The notes below the pieces were generated by a model, which was not told the origin of the DNA, did no database searches, and saw only the letters and a list, made by a program, of their open reading frames with translations. A program made the position numbers and the translations under genes. From Poriferisodalis sp965221945 (lineage in GTDB: Bacteria; Actinomycetota; Acidimicrobiia; Acidimicrobiales; Poriferisodalaceae): DNA of 64,000 nucleotides. Of this stretch, positions 59,039 to 64,000 are shown one piece after another (within the stretch, counting starts at the first letter, position 1; the number at the start of each line of letters is the position of its first letter). The stretch lies in contig NZ_OZ244925.1 in NCBI RefSeq assembly GCF_965221945.1, positions 1,240,001 through 1,304,000 on the forward strand, written 5' to 3'.

Positions 59039-60823
59039 ATGACATCGAAGATACGCATCAATCGGATCGGCTCGGCCTCCAGGGTTGCGGCTCTCCTTCA
59101 ACCGTCGACCGGGGCCCTGATCCCACGGGGCATCGTGGTGGCCTTGCTGGCGATGGTGCTGGCGGGCATGGCCGTCTGGGCGACGCCGGCGTCGGCGGAC
59201 GCGGAGGAGCCTGCAGAGCCGGTCTGGTCGGCCGACATGACGGTGGTGGAGTACACCACCGTCTCCATCGGGGCAGCCAGCGCCGACCTCTTCTCCAATG
59301 TCGGCGGAAGCGGGAACCTGCAGATCAAGTCGCTCTGGTCCCACACACCGAACCGCGATCTGCGCCTGGCATTCCAGGAGGACGTTCCCAACGCTGCGGA
59401 CTACACCCTGCAGGTCGGCGACCTCTCCTTGGAGTTTCCCGCGGGGAACTCCGGCGCCAGCAGCTTCAAATGGCACGGCGTGGACGTCGACTGGGAAGAG
59501 GGGCAACTCATTCGCGTACGCATCGTGCTGACGTCGCGAATCGACACGGCCGAAATCGACGCTCCACAAGCCAACACCCCGGCCACGGGCGTCCCCACCA
59601 TCAGCGGTACTGCCCAGGTGGGCGAGACGCTGGCGGCGGACACCTCGGGCATCGCTGACGAGGACGGGCTGGACAGCGTTTCCTACCACTACCAGTGGAT
59701 ACGCAACGACGCCAGCATCACGGACGCAACCGATTCCGCCTACACGCTCACCGACGACGACCAGGGCAACACCATCAAGTTGAAGGTGTCATTCATCGAC
59801 GACAACGGCAACAGCGAGACGCTGACCAGCGCCGCGAGGGAGGAGGTAAGCAAGAGGCCGCAGTTCCTGGTCAGCAACCTGGACGTGGGGACCGAAGGCG
59901 CCGGCGGGATTCAGCGCACCCTCTACGCAGCTCGATCAGGGTTTGACCAGGCATTCGCGACGGGCTCGAAGACCAACGGGTACGCACTCGACGCCGTCGA
60001 CATCCACATGTCGCACTTCTACGATGCGTCGAACGCGGCAGACCAGCTTCGGGTGACGATCAGCGAGGTCGCGAGCGAAGGCGAGCCGGGCGACGCGTAC
60101 TGCACGCTGACCAATCCGTCGAGCTTCTCGACACCGGGAGTGATCGCCTTTGAGGCGCCGACGTGGGAAGGCGCCTGCCCGCCGCTCGCGGCGGAGACAA
60201 CATACTTCGTCGTCATCGAGTGGCTCGAGCCGAGCGGAGCAGACCCATTCGCAGTCATCCCGCAGACCTATCCCACCGAGGACTCCGCTGCCACTGAAGA
60301 GGACCCGGGCGGTGCGCAGGGCTGGTCGATCGCCGACAAGTCCTACTACCTCTCGGTCAGCTCCGACGTTCGGACCTGGACTGAATACGACGAGACGGCC
60401 AGCTTCAAGATCAAGGTGAAAGGCACTGCTGCGGCCGGCGAGCCCGCCGAGGCGACATGGACGGCACTGATGTCAGTGGGCGCGAGCCGGCTGGGCGACG
60501 AGGCGTTCCTCGGATACAGCGTCTTCGGTCCGGTGGGGTCGCTCACATCGACCCAGTTCGCCACAAGCCATACCCTGCAAACGACCGTCGGGGTGCTCGC
60601 AGCTGTCGGCGAGGACCTGTGGCTCAGGCTCGGCGGTGAACCGGCGCAGACATTCACCCTCGCAACCGGAGACCGCCAGTTCAATTCCGCAGACGCGACC
60701 GTTCACCGAAACGGATACTCGACAATATTCCAGTGGTCCCGCGCCTCGCTGCAGTGGTTCGAAACAGAAATCGTGAGCGTGAGCATCACCTTGCACACCG
60801 ACACCCACGACGAACCGCTCTAA
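59039..60823 (+). CDS. secreted beta-rich protein, related in style to the preceding gene
   Basis: 594 residues from the ATG at 59039. N-terminal signal IVVALLAMVLAGMAVWATPASA is about 30 residues in. Two copies of a module opening WSADMTVVEYTTVSIGAASADLFSN and WTALMSVGASRLGDEAFLGYS begin and end the protein. An Ig-like 'GTAQVGETLAADTSGIADEDG' module (residues 180-270) and a VSNLDVGTEGAGG... choice-of-anchor-like module (from about 280) lie between. It follows the previous gene by 73 bases and is probably cotranscribed. Extracellular; function unknown. Confidence 0.82.
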   Translation: MTSKIRINRIGSASRVAALLQPSTGALIPRGIVVALLAMVLAGMAVWATPASADAEEPAEPVWSADMTVVEYTTVSIGAASADLFSNVGGSGNLQIKSLWSHTPNRDLRLAFQEDVPNAADYTLQVGDLSLEFPAGNSGASSFKWHGVDVDWEEGQLIRVRIVLTSRIDTAEIDAPQANTPATGVPTISGTAQVGETLAADTSGIADEDGLDSVSYHYQWIRNDASITDATDSAYTLTDDDQGNTIKLKVSFIDDNGNSETLTSAAREEVSKRPQFLVSNLDVGTEGAGGIQRTLYAARSGFDQAFATGSKTNGYALDAVDIHMSHFYDASNAADQLRVTISEVASEGEPGDAYCTLTNPSSFSTPGVIAFEAPTWEGACPPLAAETTYFVVIEWLEPSGADPFAVIPQTYPTEDSAATEEDPGGAQGWSIADKSYYLSVSSDVRTWTEYDETASFKIKVKGTAAAGEPAEATWTALMSVGASRLGDEAFLGYSVFGPVGSLTSTQFATSHTLQTTVGVLAAVGEDLWLRLGGEPAQTFTLATGDRQFNSADATVHRNGYSTIFQWSRASLQWFETEIVSVSITLHTDTHDEPL

Positions 60824-60944
60824 CCACACACCCCCGAAACCAGGCTCGGCCAACATGCCCGGTACCGCGTTGCGCTCGCCTCTCTCTGACCGAGTCTTGG
60901 TCATTGCTGGTTAGGCCCCCTACAAACCGGGCTGCGGATCCCCG

Positions 60945-61775
60945 TCACCCCCTCAAGGCTGCATCGCGCCAGGCGACGGTGTCGGCGATCGCGTTGAAGG
61001 TGAACACGTGCAGTCCGGCGATGTCGAGTGGCTCTGCGTGGGGCGCGATCTTGTCGACCAGCCCGCCCGGGTCATAGCCGCCGGGGCGCAGCAGGCGCGC
61101 AATCGCACCCGTGTTCTTGCGCAGATAACGCAGTGACGCACCCACTCCCAGGCGAGTTCCGATCCGCAGCAGGCGGGCCGGATCAACCGCTCCGGGAATG
61201 CCGAGGTGAACGGGAAGGGTGAACCCGCTGTCACGCTCGGCGGCCAGCCATTCCACGATGGCCTTCGGGTGAAAGCACATCTGGGTGGACGCATGGCCCT
61301 CGATGCCCGCCTCGGCCAGCAGCACCTGTTTGACATGCAGCGCTTCATGCAGCACAGCGTCAGTGATGAGCGCATGCCCTTCCGGGTAGGACGTGACGCC
61401 GATGTGGATGAGCGAATGGGTGACCTCGCGCAGCGCTTCCAGCAGCCCGACTGCGCTGTCGAATGGGCCGGCGGGGGAGGTGACATCGCCGCCGACCAGG
61501 AAGATCTCGCTGAGGCCCATCGATTCGATCCGGCCCAGCAGCTCTTCGAGGTGATCACGACTGGCGACCATGCGGGCAGCAATGTGGGGTACCGGGCGAT
61601 GGCCCAGCGAACACAGCTCCGCGGTCAGGTCCAGCGTGTCTTCGAGCGTCTTCGAGGCCGAAGCGGTCACCGACACCGGCGACTGGGGCGGAAGATGCGG
61701 CAGCTGTTCAGCGAGGTTCCGCAGCGGGATGAGCTCCCACTGGGCTTCAGCCAGCAGCCTCCGGCGTGCCTCCAT
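60945..61775 (-). CDS. methylenetetrahydrofolate reductase-family protein
   Basis: 276 residues. SVTASASKTLEDTLDLTAELCSLGHRPVPHIAARMV, IFLVGGDVTSPAGPFDSAVGLLEAL and HIGVTSYPEGHALI match the MetF barrel, which reduces 5,10-methylene-THF to 5-methyl-THF with FAD. The sequence is rather divergent from E. coli MetF, so the exact reaction is less sure than the fold. Its ATG follows the fhs stop with no gap (TGA-ATG), implying translational coupling. Confidence 0.82.
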   Translation of the reverse strand: MEARRRLLAEAQWELIPLRNLAEQLPHLPPQSPVSVTASASKTLEDTLDLTAELCSLGHRPVPHIAARMVASRDHLEELLGRIESMGLSEIFLVGGDVTSPAGPFDSAVGLLEALREVTHSLIHIGVTSYPEGHALITDAVLHEALHVKQVLLAEAGIEGHASTQMCFHPKAIVEWLAAERDSGFTLPVHLGIPGAVDPARLLRIGTRLGVGASLRYLRKNTGAIARLLRPGGYDPGGLVDKIAPHAEPLDIAGLHVFTFNAIADTVAWRDAALRG

Positions 61776-63485
61776 TCAGCTCAGGCCGACGATCTCGCCG
61801 TCGGCGTCGAGGTCGATGTGACGGGCGGCCGGGTCACGGCCGAGGCCGGGCATGGTGCGCATGTCGCCGCAGATCGGGTACACGAAGCCGGCGCCCACCG
61901 ATGCACGCACCTCGCGCACCGGCAGTGTCCAGCCCGTCGGCGCACCCTTCAGCGATGCATCCGACGAGATCGACAGGTGGGTCTTCGCGATGCACACGGG
62001 CAGGTTGCCGAAGCCGTTTCGCTCGTAGCTGTCGAGTTCACGGTTCGCCCGGGCGGTGTAGCTCACATCGTCGGCGCCGTACACGTTGGTTGCCACGGCC
62101 TTGATCTTGTCCCGCAGCGAAATGTCGTCGGGATAGAGCACGGCGAAGTCCGTCGGTTCCTCTGCGGCTTCGGCCACTGCGGTGGCGAGCTCGGCTGCGC
62201 CTGTTCCGCCATTCGCGAAGTGCGTGCACCGGGCCGAGCGGGCGCCGTATTCGGAAGCGATCTCCGCGATGGCGTCTAGATCCACCCCGTGATCACCGGG
62301 GAACTCGTTGATGGCCACCACCGGTGACACCCCGTGCATCCGCACGTTCTCGAGCTGCTTGCGCAAGTTGTCGCCTCCGGCGTGGACTTCGTCGGGGTTG
62401 GGTTCGAGCAGGGCCGGGGGCAGGGGCCGCCCCGCGACGATGCGGTGTTTGCCCGAGTGCGCCTTGAGGCCCCGCACGGTTGCGACGATGACGGCCGCGT
62501 CGGGGGAGACGCCCGAATAGCGGCACTTGATGTTGAAGAAGCGCTCGGCGCCCATGTCGGCGCCGAATCCGGCTTCGGTCAGCAGGAAATCGGACGTGTG
62601 GATGCCGATGCGGTCGGCCACGATCGAGGAATTGCCGGTGGCGATGTTGCCGAAGGGCCCCGTGTGCACGAGCGCCGGGGAACCCTCCAAGGTCTGCATC
62701 AGGTTCGGCTTGATGGCCTCGCGCAGCAGCACCGCCATCGAGCCGGCTGCACCGATGTCCTCTGCGGTCACCGGTTCGCCCGAGCGGGTGTAGCCCAGCA
62801 CGATGCGGCCGAGCCGGGCCCGCAAGTCCTCCATCGAGGTGCACAGCGCCAGGGTCGCCATCACTTCGGACGCAGCGGTGATGTCGAAACCGGACTCGCG
62901 GGGGATGCCGTCGAGGCGCCCGCCGAGCCCGATCGTGATGTTGCGCAACGCCCGGTCGTTGACGTCGAGCACCCGTCGCCAGGTGATGTTGTGGATGTCG
63001 AACCCGGCTTCGTTGCCGTGGTAGAGGTGCGCGTCCAGCATGGCGGCGCAGAGATTGTGAGCGGCGGTTACGGCGTGCATGTCGCCGGTGAGGTGCAGGT
63101 TGAACAGGTCCATCGGGACCACCTGGCTGTAGCCGCCGCCGGCTGCACCTCCCTTGATGCCGAAGGTGGGCCCCATCGACGGCTGTCGGATGGCAATCGT
63201 GGCGGTGCGGCCGATGTGGGCGAAGGCCTGCCCGAGACCCACGGTCGTCGTTGTCTTGCCCTCGCCAAGAGGCGTCGGCGTGATGGCAGTGACCACCACA
63301 TAGCGCCCTCGAGGCCGGTCGGCCATTGCTTGCGCTGCCTCCAGCTTGATCTTGGCGACGCCCGTGCCGTACAGCTCGAGGTACTCCGACGGAATGCCCG
63401 CCTCGTCTGCAATCTCGGTGAGCGGTCGGATTGTCGCCGCTGAGGCGATCTCCAGGTCGCTCGGAAATTCACTGGCTGCTGTCAT
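61776..63485 (-). CDS. fhs: formate--tetrahydrofolate ligase
   Basis: 569 residues, normal length. The ATP loop TPLGEGKTTTTVGLGQAF is at residues about 71-88; GIKGGAAGGGYSQVVPMDLFNLHLTGDMHAVTAAHN is the family signature, and PVVVAINEFPGDH-like sequence (SPVVAINEFPGD) is also present. It makes 10-formyl-THF from formate, ATP and THF. It is transcribed with metF and divergent from the demethylase-like gene, together suggesting use of one-carbon groups. Confidence 0.96.
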   Translation of the reverse strand: MTAASEFPSDLEIASAATIRPLTEIADEAGIPSEYLELYGTGVAKIKLEAAQAMADRPRGRYVVVTAITPTPLGEGKTTTTVGLGQAFAHIGRTATIAIRQPSMGPTFGIKGGAAGGGYSQVVPMDLFNLHLTGDMHAVTAAHNLCAAMLDAHLYHGNEAGFDIHNITWRRVLDVNDRALRNITIGLGGRLDGIPRESGFDITAASEVMATLALCTSMEDLRARLGRIVLGYTRSGEPVTAEDIGAAGSMAVLLREAIKPNLMQTLEGSPALVHTGPFGNIATGNSSIVADRIGIHTSDFLLTEAGFGADMGAERFFNIKCRYSGVSPDAAVIVATVRGLKAHSGKHRIVAGRPLPPALLEPNPDEVHAGGDNLRKQLENVRMHGVSPVVAINEFPGDHGVDLDAIAEIASEYGARSARCTHFANGGTGAAELATAVAEAAEEPTDFAVLYPDDISLRDKIKAVATNVYGADDVSYTARANRELDSYERNGFGNLPVCIAKTHLSISSDASLKGAPTGWTLPVREVRASVGAGFVYPICGDMRTMPGLGRDPAARHIDLDADGEIVGLS

Positions 63486-63592
63486 GGCGCGCGCCCCTTG
63501 TGCCGTGCTGACGGATGCGGCCCCTCAGCCGCTTCACGTTCCCTCAGTGTCGCTCATCAGCGCGTTCCTGAGTTACCCTTCCGCGCTAGTCT

Positions 63593-63629
63593 GTTCCACT
63601 GAGCGGAACTGTTCCATCATACAGAACAG
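63593..63629. promoter_or_regulatory. overlapping inverted repeats in the fhs/demethylase divergent region
   Basis: GTTCC (63593-63597) with GGAAC (63605-63609), and CTGTTC (63609-63614) with GAACAG (63624-63629, 9-base spacer). Such paired palindromes are typical operators of dimeric regulators. The gap 63486-63721 holds both promoters. Confidence 0.45.
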
Positions 63630-63721
63630 CAGTGGCCGGATCGGTCACTCTCGCATGTCGTACTCTGGCGGCGCCCAGGGCCGAATATCGGTTGCATGCT
63701 TGTCTGTTGGAGGGGGTTGGC

Positions 63722-64000
63722 ATGAGCGAGTTTCCCGAGAGGGCCGACTGTGTCGTCATCGGCGCAGGAATCGTCGGCAACTGCCTAGTCGGCCATCTCA
63801 GCGACCTCGGCTGGACCGACATCGTGCTGCTCGACAAGGGTCCCCTGCCCAATCCGGGGGGCTCGACGGGGCATGCATCGAACTTCATCTTCCCCGTCGA
63901 CCATTCGAAAGAAATCGTCGACCTCACGGTGGAGAGCCAGCGGCAATACGAGGCTCTCGGATTGCAGAACACCTGCGGAGGGCTCGAGGTGGCCCGTTCG
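63722..64000 (+). CDS. FAD-dependent demethylase/oxidoreductase (DMGDH-like), N-terminal part
   Basis: 93 residues before the window ends. MSEFPERADCVVIGAGIVGNCLVGHLSDLG is a dinucleotide-binding GxGxxG fold (DCVVIGAGIVGN). GSTGHASNFIFPVDHSKEIVDLTVESQRQYEALG resembles dimethylglycine and sarcosine dehydrogenases, which pass a methyl group to THF. GGAGGGGG precedes the ATG. Next to fhs and metF, a role in demethylating glycine-betaine-type compounds is plausible. Only the FAD part is visible. Confidence 0.8.
   Translation, partial: MSEFPERADCVVIGAGIVGNCLVGHLSDLGWTDIVLLDKGPLPNPGGSTGHASNFIFPVDHSKEIVDLTVESQRQYEALGLQNTCGGLEVARS

Noticed and set aside
1..64000. tRNA, rRNA or complete insertion sequences
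   Set aside because: Scanned by eye; no cloverleaf with a CCA-type end, no rRNA-like stretch and no transposase motifs were found. Small RNAs could be missed.

Overview
The window is GC-rich, densely packed DNA from an actinobacterium. The core markers are SepF and FtsQ with no FtsA, a long-type IleRS, a Bpa/PafE-type proteasome activator, an F420-type luciferase-like oxidoreductase, an SCO6745-family protein and several DUF222/HNH (13E12-type) nuclease genes. Together with the many CoA/lipid-type accessory genes this fits class Acidimicrobiia (marine or similar) best. The class is an inference; 'Actinomycetota' is firmer.

Layout. (1) 1-3237, minus strand: a moxR / DUF58 / TgpA-type transglutaminase operon, cut by the left edge. 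(2) 3331-5059, plus: small protein, HNH nuclease, lipoate-ligase-like protein. (3) 5160-22807, plus: a division and cell wall (dcw) cluster with mostly overlapping genes: mraZ, rsmH, ftsL, ftsI, murE, mraY, murD, ftsW, murG, murC, murB, ftsQ, ftsZ, pgeF, yggS, sepF, yggT, then an unrecognised acidic protein. murF, ddl, ftsA and wag31/divIVA are not here. (4) 22849-28373: ileS (minus), then traR/dksA-like, lspA and rluD (plus). (5) 28443-35366: Rrf2 regulator, phosphodiesterase-like protein, Bpa, nitroreductase, a Zn-ribbon/OB protein with a thiolase, and an LLM oxidoreductase. (6) 35427-46929, an accessory stretch: DUF222/HNH gene between imperfect direct repeats, an SCO6745/glnS/SDR operon, SRPBCC protein, a frameshifted lipoprotein nuclease, a DUF222 gene with an in-frame amber codon, DUF1761 protein, a FitAB-type toxin-antitoxin pair and an ATPase remnant. 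(7) 47069-55840: aminoglycoside-phosphotransferase-like/DUF6285 fusion, phytanoyl-CoA dioxygenase-like protein, dihydroorotase, CoA transferase, membrane protein, phosphoglycerate dehydrogenase, Fic protein. (8) 56207-60823: a 15-bp poly-C tract followed by two secreted proteins. (9) 60945-64000: a one-carbon group of fhs and metF (minus), divergent from a truncated FAD demethylase-like gene.

The most unusual thread is the number of short tandem duplications (units 13, 15, 16, 24, 39, 40 and 72 bp). Many sit exactly on gene ends and copy the stop codon, one copies a start codon with its ribosome binding site, and others expand inside coding sequence (IleRS, GlnRS, the DksA-like protein, the lipoprotein nuclease). 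A separate 47-bp imperfect palindrome occurs three times around the dihydroorotase gene. No rRNA, tRNA, CRISPR array or intact insertion sequence was seen.
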